Positions 35,098-44,598 of a stretch of DNA of 64,000 bases are shown piece by piece (position 1 is the stretch's first letter; every line of letters begins with the position of its first letter). Location of the stretch: assembly GCA_021797515.1 (NCBI GenBank), contig JAJZZP010000127.1:62001-126000 (forward strand), written 5' to 3'. This DNA comes from Bacillota bacterium. Its GTDB lineage: Bacteria > Bacillota > Sulfobacillia > Sulfobacillales > Sulfobacillaceae. The notes below the pieces were generated by a model. That model worked only from the letters and a program-made list of their open reading frames with translations, ran no database searches and was not told where the DNA came from. The position numbers and the translations under genes are program-made.

Positions 35098-36224
35098 TTC
35101 TCGCCCACAAGATTGCCCTCGATCCCAACGATGTGCAGGAGACGTACTTTCGCAAAGCCGCCGGGATCGCGCGGTTTGCCTACAATTGGGCGTTAGTCGA
35201 ATGGCAACGACAATACAAGGCCTGGAAAGCGGATCCGACCGGGTCAAAGCCCTCCGATCCGGCATTGCGCAAGCAACTCAACGCGATCAAAGGCGATCAG
35301 TTTCCCTGGATGCTGGAGGTCACCAAGAACGCACCCCAGATGGCGATTATGCAATTGGGTCAAGTGTTCAAGAATTTCTTTACGGGGACCGCCGAGTATC
35401 CCCCGTTCAAGAAAAAGGGACAGCTTGACAGTTTTACCTTGACCAACGACCCATTCACGGTCAAAGGGCACACCGTGCATATTCCGAAGTTAGGCGGGGT
35501 TCGGATGCACGAATCGTTACGCTTTGCCGGGAAAGTACTGGACGGCACGATCTCCCGGACCGCCGAGCGCGGGTTTTTGAGTGTCACCGTCGAGATGCCC
35601 GATCCGCCCCGTATCCATCGCGAAAGCCAAGCGGTGGGCGGGGTCGATTGGGGCGTTGCCGCGTTGGCCCGGCTTCGTCGGTTATCGAAACAATTCAGTC
35701 GCCAGAGGGAAGCCGCCAAAGTGCGTGCCGGGCTTCAGCCCGGCGAACCCATTCCGAAAGGAATGCACGTCCCTTGGTCGGAGAACATGCAGAAAACCCA
35801 ACGGCGCATCGCCCGGCTGCATGCCCAGATTGCGAATATCCGAGCGAATGCCTTGCACCAGTTGACCACGATGCTCGTGGAGCGGTTTGACGTCATTGCC
35901 ATCGCGGATCTCCACGTGGTGGGGATGCTCAAAAACCATCCGCTGGCCCGGGCGATTGCCGATAGGGACTTTGGCGAATTCCGACGCCAGCTGAAATACA
36001 AAGCGGCTCAACGGGGGAAGACGGTGGCGGTTGTGAACCGCTGGTATCCCAGCAGCAAAACGTGTTCGTCGTGCGGATACACAGTGCCGAAAATGCCGCT
36101 CTCGGTGCGGGAGTGGACGTGCCCTGACTGTGGTGCGCAGCATGACCGCGATGTCAATGCGGCGATCAATTTACGGAAAGTGGCCGAGAGTTCGATGGAC
36201 GGCTGTCCATCCCCGTCTGCCTAA
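35094..36224 (+). CDS. tnpB: TnpB (RNA-guided nuclease family), catalytically impaired
   Basis: 376 aa. TnpB normally cuts DNA guided by an omega RNA made from its own 3' end. The N-terminal domain begins MILAHKIALDPNDVQETYFR. RuvC-I Asp is present (GGVDWGVAAL), but the segment after it joins directly to RLRRLSKQFSRQREAAK, suggesting an in-frame loss of perhaps 15-20 residues. The RuvC-II motif, normally IEDL, is IADL (codon GCG near 35912). The zinc ribbon CSSCG/CPDCG and RuvC-III HDRDVNAAINL are intact. The loss of the central Glu predicts no cleavage while RNA and DNA binding may persist. Confidence 0.9.
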   Translation: MILAHKIALDPNDVQETYFRKAAGIARFAYNWALVEWQRQYKAWKADPTGSKPSDPALRKQLNAIKGDQFPWMLEVTKNAPQMAIMQLGQVFKNFFTGTAEYPPFKKKGQLDSFTLTNDPFTVKGHTVHIPKLGGVRMHESLRFAGKVLDGTISRTAERGFLSVTVEMPDPPRIHRESQAVGGVDWGVAALARLRRLSKQFSRQREAAKVRAGLQPGEPIPKGMHVPWSENMQKTQRRIARLHAQIANIRANALHQLTTMLVERFDVIAIADLHVVGMLKNHPLARAIADRDFGEFRRQLKYKAAQRGKTVAVVNRWYPSSKTCSSCGYTVPKMPLSVREWTCPDCGAQHDRDVNAAINLRKVAESSMDGCPSPSA

Positions 36225-36240
36225 CGGCAGACGGGCTCGG
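36194..36240 (+). ncRNA. Paired hairpins at tnpB 3' end, omega RNA-like
   Basis: Two perfect hairpins lie in tandem across the tnpB stop: GATGGAC/GTCCATC (36194-36200 and 36205-36211, loop GGCT) and CCCGTCTGCC/GGCAGACGGG (36212-36221 and 36226-36235, loop TAAC). TnpB guide RNAs come from this position in IS200/IS605 and IS607 elements. The exact RNA ends and the guide start are not determinable here. Confidence 0.5.
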
Positions 36241-37020
36241 TGACAAGCCTGTGGAGCGCCCTCTGGTGGACGACCGGTCCTGGAGACCCTAAGAAGCCAT
36301 GACGCCATGAAGCAGGAAGGTGGCAAAAATTTTGATCATTTACTAAACGATGATCAGTCTTGGATAATTCCATCAGAACGGTTGGTGTCGTCTAACGGGC
36401 TCCAAGGGGATACTCATCGGCAACCCTTCTCCCGAAGGATTGCCCCAATTTTGCGAGGTATCCATAGGGTCTCATGGGGATTCCAATCCCTCGGCATAGG
36501 ATTTAACCCATTTCCGAATTCTGGCTCAAGATCGCAGTCAATGCGCATGGTCTTCGGGTAAGCGGTGCCCCCGCTGAAGATCGGATCAACATCTGGGGCG
36601 TACGGGCCCGTGGAAGTCAGGAGGTGTCGATCGGCAATTGGGGCACCGCAATTCATGACATTGGTAGTAATTGCCGGGGATAAATTGGCATATTCCTGCA
36701 GTTGTTTAACCTGGCCCGAAGTCGATATTTACCCCCACAATTAAAGCGTTGGCACCGATAACATCGTTGTGCACCAATGACCGCGGTAAAATTGCCACCC
36801 CAATGAGAGTATCTCCCGTCTCGCGAGAGTATACAAGAATCGCGGCCACGGGGAATGCGGCAAACTTTCTGAGTACCATCCGGGACTCTTCCACGTGCGG
36901 CACTGGAGTAGCCCATGCACGAGACAAATGCGTCTTCAGTGCGACGTCGCATCAAAGTTAGTACCTACGGTAACGCACCACTTATCCAAGAGCTCCGAAA
37001 GGGGCGGGATCCAGACGAAT
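36241..37020. other. Right flank of IS607, possible decayed coding DNA
   Basis: Minus-strand frames at 36414-36656 and 36706-36927 are open (the second with VAAILVYSRETGDTLIGVAI), suggesting an old broken gene reading leftward, but I cannot name a family. No ribosome site supports either. Confidence 0.4.
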
Positions 37021-38007
37021 TCACACCACACCCAATGGTCGGCGGAGTTTCTCAATCATCTCACATAAATACCCGAGAGACAGCGGATCATATTCGGTCG
37101 CATAGCTCACAATGCGTTGCCCCGAATTCACGGCACCCAAAACGCTACGGTTCCCATCATGGATCACAATCACATCGGCATCGGCCAACCCGGCATGAAG
37201 TGCCTCCAGATCTTCCAAATTCAACGGAAGAATTTCCCGACCCGGCGCCATGGCGGTGGCGGCAATTGAGGCCATATTGGCCATTGCCGCCCGTGCCGGC
37301 GCGACAACGGCAATCCGCGCTTGGCGTGGCACCTGCTCCAGGGCCCGACGGGTGTCATGGGAAACACGCACACTCAGCCCCACCAATTCGAATTTTCCCG
37401 GGTCGTAATATTCGCGCAATTGTCCGAGATGATAGATGTTGGTCACGACCAGATCCGGCACCCCTGGTTCTCGTGCCACGTCGGCTAGAAGGCGTCGATG
37501 GGCCCGGAGGGGAATGGCGGCGTCCAATTGATCCCCAAAATAGGTCAAGCTGGCAGCGTTGCATTCCGTGAATACCACCGACAGGTCCGCATCCGCGCTC
37601 CAGCCAAATCGGGACGGCTGACCGAGAAGGATCAACGCCTGAACTCCTTGCGTTACCGGAATATGGTGGGCCTCGAGTTGCTTCAAGATATTCGGTGCGA
37701 CCTGCATGGCATGCTGAACGGCATCCACCCGCTCGCGATTCCATCGGTGGCGCGGCGCAACGAAATAACCGCGCGCCCCGTGGGATTCCACCAACCCCAA
37801 TTGTTGCAATTCGGCAAACGCAACCAGAATCGTATTGTGGTTAATACCGAGGTCCGCACTCAAGTGCCGCAACGACCAGAGGCGTTGTCCCGGACGTAAC
37901 TTACCTTGCCCCACCCAGTAGATGACTTGAAAAGCAATTTGGTCGGACAAGGCCACCATCGTATCGTGCTGCACCGCCATCCGCGGAAGCTCTGGCCCCT
38001 TCGGCAT
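37021..38007 (-). CDS. GntR-type regulator with periplasmic-binding-like sensor
   Basis: 328 aa. The N-terminal winged helix is GntR-like (LRPGQRLWSLRHLSADLGIN, then HNTILVAFAELQQLGLVES and GARGYFV). The rest resembles a two-lobed effector domain (VARE-PGVPDLVVTN; QARIAVVAPARAAMANMASI), with no aminotransferase features, so it is not MocR. ATG overlaps the TAA of the CoA-transferase gene (TAATG) and is the last gene of a leftward operon. It probably senses the substrate handled by that operon. Confidence 0.8.
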   Translation of the reverse strand: MPKGPELPRMAVQHDTMVALSDQIAFQVIYWVGQGKLRPGQRLWSLRHLSADLGINHNTILVAFAELQQLGLVESHGARGYFVAPRHRWNRERVDAVQHAMQVAPNILKQLEAHHIPVTQGVQALILLGQPSRFGWSADADLSVVFTECNAASLTYFGDQLDAAIPLRAHRRLLADVAREPGVPDLVVTNIYHLGQLREYYDPGKFELVGLSVRVSHDTRRALEQVPRQARIAVVAPARAAMANMASIAATAMAPGREILPLNLEDLEALHAGLADADVIVIHDGNRSVLGAVNSGQRIVSYATEYDPLSLGYLCEMIEKLRRPLGVV

Positions 38008-39200
38008 TAAATCACTCCCCCCCGGCGCAATTCGGCCAATTGTTCGTGGGACAGTCCCAATAACCCGCCATAAATTCGCTCATTGGATGCGCCCAGAGCC
38101 TCTCCCACAAACCTAACCTGACCAGGAGACTGGGTCAGATGCGGCACCACATTCGGCATCATAATTCTCTCACCCGATTCCTCGTCGGGCAACGACACGA
38201 GATTGCCACGGGCCTGAATGTGTGGGTCCCGTATGACCTCAGCAATCGAATTCACCATCCCCGCCGCCACACCAAAACGATCCAAGTACCGCACCATCTC
38301 GGCGGCGTCTCTTGTTTGAAAAAATTCTCGAACTTTTTGATCCAACACGGATCGATTCGCTACACGTCGCGCATTGTCTTGAAAACGGGGGTCTGCCACA
38401 AGTTCCGGCTGGCCCATTGCCGCGGCGAGTCGTTCGAACATGCGTTGCGTAGAAATCGGCAACACGACCCATTGTCCGTCTCGGGCTGGGTACACATCGT
38501 TTGGGGCAACCCCGGGATTTTGATTGCCTTGGCGTCCCCGTACCACACTCATTGTATTATACACGGCTGGCAGATCTTCTAACATCCGCAGGATCGGCTC
38601 ATAAAGTCCCAAGTCGATCAGTTGTCCGTTCCCGGTCTGCTGTCGATATTGCAGGGCCAACAACACCGCATAGGCTCCATACATGCCCGTGATCCCATCT
38701 GCCAAGGGAAATCCACTAAAGAGTGGAGGCCCATCCGGATAGCCGGTAATCGCAGTCAATCCCGCAAAGGCCTCCGCTATACGCGCAAATCCCGGCCGAT
38801 CTCGATAGGGACCCGTGCGACCAAATGCCGAGAGATGAAGCATGACCAACCCCGGGTGTTCCGTTTGCAAATCTTCGTAATCGATGTGCCACCGCGCCAG
38901 CGTGGCAGGTCGAAAGTTGACGATGACCACATCACACTGTTGCGCCAATCGTTTAAAAAGATCTTGCGCGGGTGGCTGATGCAGATCCAGGGTAATACTC
39001 TGTTTGTTACGATTCGTCACTTTGTGGTATAACGGTACCCCGTTGGCGGTGCGTGCATAAGCACGGATCGGATCGCCCCGCTGAGGATCTTCCACTTTGA
39101 TTACCTCAGCGCCAAAATCTCCCAGGAGACCGGCGGCCAAAGGTCCGGCGATAATGGTCGAGGCGTCTAGCACTCGCAATCCTTCTAATACTGACCCCAT
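38007..39200 (-). CDS. Class III (CaiB/BaiF/Frc family) CoA-transferase
   Basis: 397 aa. Start ATG 39200, with GGGGAGGG 4-5 nt upstream; the frame is open to 39287 without a site. Family motifs: GLRVLDASTIIAGPLAAGLL, GDFGAEVIKVEDPQRGDP, YHKVTNRNKQSITLDL, CDVVIVNFRPATL and FGRTGPYRDRPGF. The catalytic Asp is expected in the mid-protein segment DLGLYEPILRML. It moves CoA between carboxylic acids. It is sandwiched between a dipeptidase-like hydrolase and the regulator, suggesting activation of an acid released or imported by them. Confidence 0.88.
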   Translation of the reverse strand: MGSVLEGLRVLDASTIIAGPLAAGLLGDFGAEVIKVEDPQRGDPIRAYARTANGVPLYHKVTNRNKQSITLDLHQPPAQDLFKRLAQQCDVVIVNFRPATLARWHIDYEDLQTEHPGLVMLHLSAFGRTGPYRDRPGFARIAEAFAGLTAITGYPDGPPLFSGFPLADGITGMYGAYAVLLALQYRQQTGNGQLIDLGLYEPILRMLEDLPAVYNTMSVVRGRQGNQNPGVAPNDVYPARDGQWVVLPISTQRMFERLAAAMGQPELVADPRFQDNARRVANRSVLDQKVREFFQTRDAAEMVRYLDRFGVAAGMVNSIAEVIRDPHIQARGNLVSLPDEESGERIMMPNVVPHLTQSPGQVRFVGEALGASNERIYGGLLGLSHEQLAELRRGGVI

Positions 39201-39308
39201 AATACCCTCCCCTGATTCCCGGATCTCGCACTTGACATACGATGGAACAACCCCGTCTCGTACGGTACGCCCCCTGGCTTTCCGCATCTCCGCATCCTCG
39301 CCATCTGC

Positions 39309-40679
39309 TCAGGATCGGCTGAACGCGTCGAGAATAGCCGCCAGATGGCGCGTTCCTTGAATGAAATCTTCAATCCGGAAATGTTCGTTCGGTGCGTGCG
39401 GCCGGTTGTCCCAGTAACCTATACCCGCAGTCACCACGGGTATACCGAGCGTATCCGCAAACGCATACCCCGGACTACTGCCCCCAATTAGGGGCACCAA
39501 CGCGGGACTCCCGCCGTAAATCGCCGCTGCCGTGTCGGTGACAATGCGGACCAAAGGATCTGCCGGATCCGTTCGGGCCGGGCCCATCCATCCCATCACC
39601 GTCATGTCCACATCCCGAAAACCCAAACGATCGAGATAGCTCCTCAGTTTCTCCGCAATGTCTTCGGGGTCTTGCCCGGGGACGAGACGGAAATCGATCT
39701 TGGCTGTCGCAACACTCGGTACAATGGTCTTACTCCCCGACCCTTGATAACCGCTCCCGATGCCTTGAATATTGCAGGTCGGAGAGAAGACGGATCGCAA
39801 GAGGTCCTCACCTGTTCGTCCCCCCGCAAAGCTTCGCACGTCATAGAGGTTTTTGAGTTGAGCGGCCAGGGCAGGATTAGCCTCCCATAACGAAGTGAAG
39901 TACGCGAGATCTTGCTCCGATGGTGTTTGCACCCGTTCGTAAAATCCCGGAATCCGGACCGTCTCATCGGGCCCTTTAAGAGCACTGACTGCCCACAGGA
40001 GTCGCCATGCCGCATTCGGCAGAATGTGCGCGTTTCCCGAATGCGCGTCATGGGATAGTGTGCGCACCGATAATTCCACTTCTAAGATGCCCCGGACCCC
40101 TAGCGGGACAATGGGGTAGCCATCTCGTCCAATGTCACCTCCCTCCCAAATGGCCCCCTCACAGCCGAGAAGCGCTTGGTGTTGGCGCACAAACTCTCGA
40201 ATATGGGGGCTCGACATCTCTTCGTCCCCTTCTACCACACAAATCACCGAGCAGGGCAGAGTGCCTCCGTAGGCGGCACGCAACGCATCGATCGCGGCGA
40301 GTCGCGCGATCCATTCACCCTTGTCGTCTTTAGTGCCGCGACCAAAAATTTTTCCGTCACGCCGTGTGGGTTCAAAAGGCGGGTTCGTCCACAACTCCAA
40401 TGGTTCCACCGGCTGCACGTCATAATGATTATAGAGTAACAACGTCCGATCCGAGTGCCCTGCAAAGCGCCCGACCACCACCGGATTCCTCGGGGTGTCA
40501 TAGGTTTCGGCTCCCCCTCCGTGCCGTCGGATGAGATCTTCGACCAACTGCCCGCATTCTGTCATTCCCCAGTTTTGCGCCGAAACGCTCGGCTGCGCAC
40601 ATAACTCGCACACTTCATCTAGATACCGTTCAAGATGGGTGTCGATAAAAATTTTCACCGCATGGGTGTTGTCTTTCAT
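39309..40679 (-). CDS. M20-family metallopeptidase (dipeptidase-like)
   Basis: 456 aa. Di-zinc motifs are in place: LLLYNHYDVQPVEPLELW (His, Asp), FGRGTKDDKGEWIA (bridging Asp), CVVEGDEEMSSPHI (Glu base and ligand) and a C-terminal APNEHFRIED (His ligand). This matches the CNDP/dipeptidase branch that cleaves dipeptides or N-acyl amino acids in the cytosol. ATG at 40679 has GGAG 7 nt and AGGAGG 12 nt upstream. It lies between the MFS transporter and the CoA-transferase in one leftward operon. Confidence 0.88.
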   Translation of the reverse strand: MKDNTHAVKIFIDTHLERYLDEVCELCAQPSVSAQNWGMTECGQLVEDLIRRHGGGAETYDTPRNPVVVGRFAGHSDRTLLLYNHYDVQPVEPLELWTNPPFEPTRRDGKIFGRGTKDDKGEWIARLAAIDALRAAYGGTLPCSVICVVEGDEEMSSPHIREFVRQHQALLGCEGAIWEGGDIGRDGYPIVPLGVRGILEVELSVRTLSHDAHSGNAHILPNAAWRLLWAVSALKGPDETVRIPGFYERVQTPSEQDLAYFTSLWEANPALAAQLKNLYDVRSFAGGRTGEDLLRSVFSPTCNIQGIGSGYQGSGSKTIVPSVATAKIDFRLVPGQDPEDIAEKLRSYLDRLGFRDVDMTVMGWMGPARTDPADPLVRIVTDTAAAIYGGSPALVPLIGGSSPGYAFADTLGIPVVTAGIGYWDNRPHAPNEHFRIEDFIQGTRHLAAILDAFSRS

Positions 40680-40771
40680 GATTCGCTCCGACCTCCTCAA
40701 GTGCCATCCTTCATGTTTTGTCTAAACCATTCAGCGCTTCCGTCCATGGATAGACGGTGGGGAACTATTTC

Positions 40772-42013
40772 TTACAGCGCCACGGCGGCAGGCATCATCC
40801 GACGTAAACGGACAATCAGTGCCAACGCCGCAATGAGGCTGACAGCACTGACCACAAACATGGATGCATAGTGATGGCTCGTGTGGGCAATTACTTGTCC
40901 TACCAAGGGTCCGGCCGCCATGAGGCCTATGGATTGCACTACATTGACGATACCGTACACCGATCCGTGGATTTCCTCTGTCGCGCGGGCTGCCTCCTCC
41001 ACCGACATCCCCCGACGATGCACGAAGTCATCCCGCAACAGATCCACCGCCAACGGATAAGAGACCACCTGAATCCCTCCCCATGCCACGCCCGCTCCGG
41101 CCAACATGACAAATGCCTCTAGAACGGTCGACACCAGGAGTCCCCAGAGGGCTACCGCTACAAACAAACCCAGGGTAGCACCCAAGAGCAGTCGCGCATC
41201 ATACCTACGGTACCACCGACCAAACGCGCGCGAGACGCCCACCGCCGCGATACTAAATATCGCCATGCTGAGCGCGGCATCGAGAATAGAGCCGTGGAGC
41301 ACGTGAATCATGTACGGGGTAAAAAAGCTGCCAATCCCCTCAAATCCTAGCCACCACAACGCCTGGGCAGCCAAATATTGGAGGAATCCGGGACTGGTCA
41401 TAAACCGCATCGTTGGGCGCGACCGCCGGGTCGTTTCCGCATCTTTTTCACGACTGCGAATAGCCGTGATGAGCCCCGTCGCGAGAAGCACGCCAGCTCC
41501 CAGCAGGAATGCCAGGAGATGGCCAGCAAACTGCCATACCAAAGGCACCACCAAAAAAGAGACTAAGGTGCCCAACATCCACAACACATTCAAAATACCT
41601 GCCGCTTCCCCATAGTCTTGCACATCGCAGGTGTCTGGCATCATTGCGAGGTAGGGTGCTTGACTCAGCTGTTGGAAGAAGTAAAAGGCGATGACGGCGA
41701 TAAGCGCGACCGTGAGACTAGACGCAACATAGAGCAGAACTAATGCGAGAGTTGCTCCCGGAAACCCAATAAACAAAAAAGGGCGGCGGCGTCCAAACCG
41801 TGTCGTTATCCGATCCGAAATGAATCCCGTCACGGGATTCAAGATGATTCCAAAGAGCCCTTGAATTCCAAATATCCAACCGATGAGGGGAACCCCTGCT
41901 CCTCGAGCGGCTAACAGAACGGCCGTAAAAATTTTGTTAAGTCCCCAACCCAGATTCGTACCGAATCCGGCCATTCCTAGAATCCAGACGCGTCCGCGAG
42001 TTTCGCGATTCAT
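40772..42013 (-). CDS. MFS transporter, GPH/SLC45-like cation symporter
   Basis: 413 aa with about 12 hydrophobic spans. The loop 2-3 signature is GFISDRITTRFGRRRPFLFI, characteristic of the glycoside-pentoside-hexuronide/SLC45 group. Of two adjacent Met codons, the one at 42013 lies 6 nt after GGGAGG. As first gene of the leftward operon (transporter, dipeptidase, CoA-transferase, regulator) it probably imports the operon's substrate; GPH members usually take sugars, so an unusual substrate is possible. Confidence 0.85.
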   Translation of the reverse strand: MNRETRGRVWILGMAGFGTNLGWGLNKIFTAVLLAARGAGVPLIGWIFGIQGLFGIILNPVTGFISDRITTRFGRRRPFLFIGFPGATLALVLLYVASSLTVALIAVIAFYFFQQLSQAPYLAMMPDTCDVQDYGEAAGILNVLWMLGTLVSFLVVPLVWQFAGHLLAFLLGAGVLLATGLITAIRSREKDAETTRRSRPTMRFMTSPGFLQYLAAQALWWLGFEGIGSFFTPYMIHVLHGSILDAALSMAIFSIAAVGVSRAFGRWYRRYDARLLLGATLGLFVAVALWGLLVSTVLEAFVMLAGAGVAWGGIQVVSYPLAVDLLRDDFVHRRGMSVEEAARATEEIHGSVYGIVNVVQSIGLMAAGPLVGQVIAHTSHHYASMFVVSAVSLIAALALIVRLRRMMPAAVAL

Positions 42014-43005
42014 CATGAACCTCCCATAAAAATACTCTTTATAATTTCCCAATATCCACAATGTCCTTCGTAACTAGATCTAATGCTCCGGTTCAATATA
42101 TCACTTTTCAGTCGCTATTGTAAGAATTCAACCCTTACTTGCAAGTTTTCGGCAAAGTTAAACATACATCCCCAACAGGAGGTTTCTTACGTGGCAGTCG
42201 ACTAAACATGGGACGGGCCGTCCTGGCTTAACATTTCGCGAATGCCACACGGACCACGGTTTGACTTCATCGCTACGGCGCCCATCGATCACCCGTTGTT
42301 TCCGCTAAAATCTCAGTCGGTTGTATAATACGCGAGAAGTCCACGAATCGCTGCCTTGATTGAATTTATCCTGTTTTGGAAACTCCCGACCTGTACAATA
42401 TTTCAGGGTTCGCCTTATCTTTTTAATTAAGACTATCTTTAAAAATGAACCCTATTTGCCCGCAATTGCTCGGGCCAAGACGAACTAACTGCTGATCACA
42501 AAAGATCGGCCTCGACCGATAAGGAGCATTACGCCACCAATGTTTCGTCGATGGCGGTCGAGATCCCCACAGCCTCTTGTATGGTTTCCCTCGCGGGCAG
42601 AGAAGTGAGATGGAACTGAGTGCGACATTGCGGGGGTAGTACGTGCGCAATCCGGTGACCTGCTTCCGTTGCAATGGCTGGACCGCGTGAACACGGCCAC
42701 CGCGCACCTAAAATGAGGGGCTCAAACCCAGGCAATCACGGCGAAAAAGCTAACGACGTGTATGTCGCTGACCGCCAAAAACATCATCGCGGTGTCAATC
42801 TGGGAGTCTCGATTAACGATCAGATGAATTTATCCAGTGCCGGGTAAATGCCGCATGAGATAGATAGTTGACGATAACGTTAAGTAATGCAAAACTGAGT
42901 CACGGACCTTTCGACAGTTAAAAATAGTTGAAAAACGCTTTTAACATGCCGAAATTAGACTAACCTCCGTATTTTCCATCCAAAAATGACTTGGGAGGGA
43001 TGCCG
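42014..43005. other. About 990 bp without a supported gene
   Basis: Minus-strand frames at 42423-42735 overlap in three registers (one reads IAHVLPPQCRTQFHLTSLPA), which looks like a frameshifted remnant of a gene I cannot name. The last 100 bp before 43006 are AT-rich and should hold the promoter of the hydratase operon. No repeats or IS ends were recognised. Confidence 0.4.
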
Positions 43006-43809
43006 ATGGCTGATGAAGTGCTCTACCAACAAGAAGGTCATCTCGTGACCATCTGGTTGAATCGTCCTCAAGTGCGTAACGCCATCAATGGGGAAACCGC
43101 TACACAACTGCACACGGCTTGGGAGCGGTTTCGCGATGACGATACCGCTTGGGTAGCCATTTTGGCAGGTCATGGGCCATCATTTAGCGCTGGTGCTGAC
43201 TTAAAAGCCATTGACTCCCTGAGACGTCCGGAAAACCCCTTTAATCCCGATTTCATTTACGGGGGCACTGGATATTTAGGATTTACCCGGATGACCGATA
43301 TTTTTAAACCCACGATTGCTGCAATCCAAGGACATTGTGTTGCCGGTGGATTGGAAATGGTGCTGTGGTGCGATATCCGGATTGCTGCCGGCGATGCTCG
43401 TTTTGGTTGCTTGGAACGCCGTTGGAACGTACCGCTTATCGATGGTGGCACCCAGCGCTTGCCGCGAGTGATTGGCTGGGGCCGCGCCATGGACCTCATC
43501 ATTACCGGACGAGAAATTGATGCCCAAACTGCTCTGAGTTGGGGACTCGTCAGCGAAGTGACGGAAACCGATCCGGTGTATGATAGGGCCAGAGCGTGGG
43601 CACAAGATATCATGAAAAATCCCCAATCGGCGCTCCACACCGACAAACAAGCCGCAGTCCGAGGATGGGGTCTCAATATTGAAGAAGCGCTCCGTATCGA
43701 AGCACAACTGGGTATGACTCAGTTATTTGGCCAAGATATCCGGGAAGGCCTAGAGAAATTTCAGCAACGTCCCCGTACAAAAACAGACGATACGAAAGGA
43801 AGCGAATAA
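43006..43809 (+). CDS. Enoyl-CoA hydratase (crotonase family), BadK candidate
   Basis: 267 aa. The two catalytic glutamates of crotonase are both kept: Glu in [18 protein letters not shown] and Glu 20 residues later in RFGCLERRW. The oxyanion-hole segments are [10 protein letters not shown] and IQGHCVAGG. It should hydrate an enoyl-CoA; cyclohex-1-ene-1-carboxyl-CoA is a candidate given the neighbouring BadH/BadI-like genes. ATG 43006 is 6 nt after GGGAGGG; TTG 42991 and ATG 43000 overlap or precede that site. The SDR gene follows 2 nt later. Confidence 0.85.
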   Translation: MADEVLYQQEGHLVTIWLNRPQVRNAINGETATQLHTAWERFRDDDTAWVAILAGHGPSFSAGADLKAIDSLRRPENPFNPDFIYGGTGYLGFTRMTDIFKPTIAAIQGHCVAGGLEMVLWCDIRIAAGDARFGCLERRWNVPLIDGGTQRLPRVIGWGRAMDLIITGREIDAQTALSWGLVSEVTETDPVYDRARAWAQDIMKNPQSALHTDKQAAVRGWGLNIEEALRIEAQLGMTQLFGQDIREGLEKFQQRPRTKTDDTKGSE

Positions 43810-43811
43810 CG

Positions 43812-44573
43812 ATGGAAATTCAAGGCAAAACTTTTTTGATTACTGGAGGCGCATCAGGACTTGGTGCCGCTACCGCACGTATTTTGTCGCAAGCGGGGGG
43901 ACATACCGTCATTGCCGATGTTGATGCTGAGCATGGACAAGCCGTGGCCAAAGAGTTAGATGGCCGATTTGTCAAAGTCGACGTTACCAAAGCTGATGAT
44001 GTAAAAGCAGCGCTAACCGTGGCGCAAGATACTTTCGGTGGTCTGCACGGTGTGGTCAACTGCGCTGGCATCGGCGTAGCCAGCAGAGTTCTAGGAAAGA
44101 AGGGCCCTCATCCGTTAGACTTGTTCGAGCGAGTCATTGATGTCAATCTCATCGGCACCTTTAATGTCGTACGACTGAGCGCCGAAATAATGGCAGCGCA
44201 ACCACCTTGGGAAGATGGTGAACGCGGTGCCATCGTCATGTCGGCATCCGTTGCCGCTTTTGAGGGACAAATCGGCCAAGCAGCCTATTCCGCATCCAAG
44301 GGCGGCATCGTCGGATTAGTCTTGCCTCTGGCTCGAGAATTTGCGCGATTTGGAATTCGTGTCATGGCCATCGCGCCTGGCATTTTTGACACTCCGATGC
44401 TGGGCTTGTTGCCCGAAGAAGCCCGCACTTCCCTCGGCGCCCAAATGCCGTTTCCGTCGCGGCTGGGCAAGCCCTCCGAGTTTGGCCAACTAGTTAGGCA
44501 CATAATGGAAAACACCATGTTAAACGGCGAGGTCATCCGCATTGATGGCGCCATCCGCATGCAGCCACATTAA
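43812..44573 (+). CDS. SDR 3-hydroxyacyl-CoA dehydrogenase (HSD10-like)
   Basis: 253 aa. Rossmann motif [22 protein letters not shown] motif as NCAGIGVAS, catalytic Ser in [11 protein letters not shown] and YxxxK in [12 protein letters not shown]. The acidic residue in IADVDAEHG indicates NAD+. The overall pattern, including the insert [20 protein letters not shown], resembles type II 3-hydroxyacyl-CoA dehydrogenases. Starts 2 nt after the hydratase, so one operon; together they would carry out hydration and oxidation of an acyl-CoA. Confidence 0.9.
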   Translation: MEIQGKTFLITGGASGLGAATARILSQAGGHTVIADVDAEHGQAVAKELDGRFVKVDVTKADDVKAALTVAQDTFGGLHGVVNCAGIGVASRVLGKKGPHPLDLFERVIDVNLIGTFNVVRLSAEIMAAQPPWEDGERGAIVMSASVAAFEGQIGQAAYSASKGGIVGLVLPLAREFARFGIRVMAIAPGIFDTPMLGLLPEEARTSLGAQMPFPSRLGKPSEFGQLVRHIMENTMLNGEVIRIDGAIRMQPH

Positions 44574-44598
44574 TCACGATCATTTGGGGAGGATGCCA

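Larger units (their letters stand above)
34469..36240 (+). mobile_element. IS607-family insertion sequence (tnpA-tnpB)
   Basis: The gene pair serine-recombinase TnpA plus TnpB, overlapping as ATGA, defines IS607. Its base composition is visibly more GC-rich than the flanks. The limits given are those of the genes and 3' hairpins; true ends lie outside (IS607 has no inverted repeats) and cannot be fixed from one copy. A decayed relative lies on the other strand near 54.4-54.9 kb. Confidence 0.8.
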
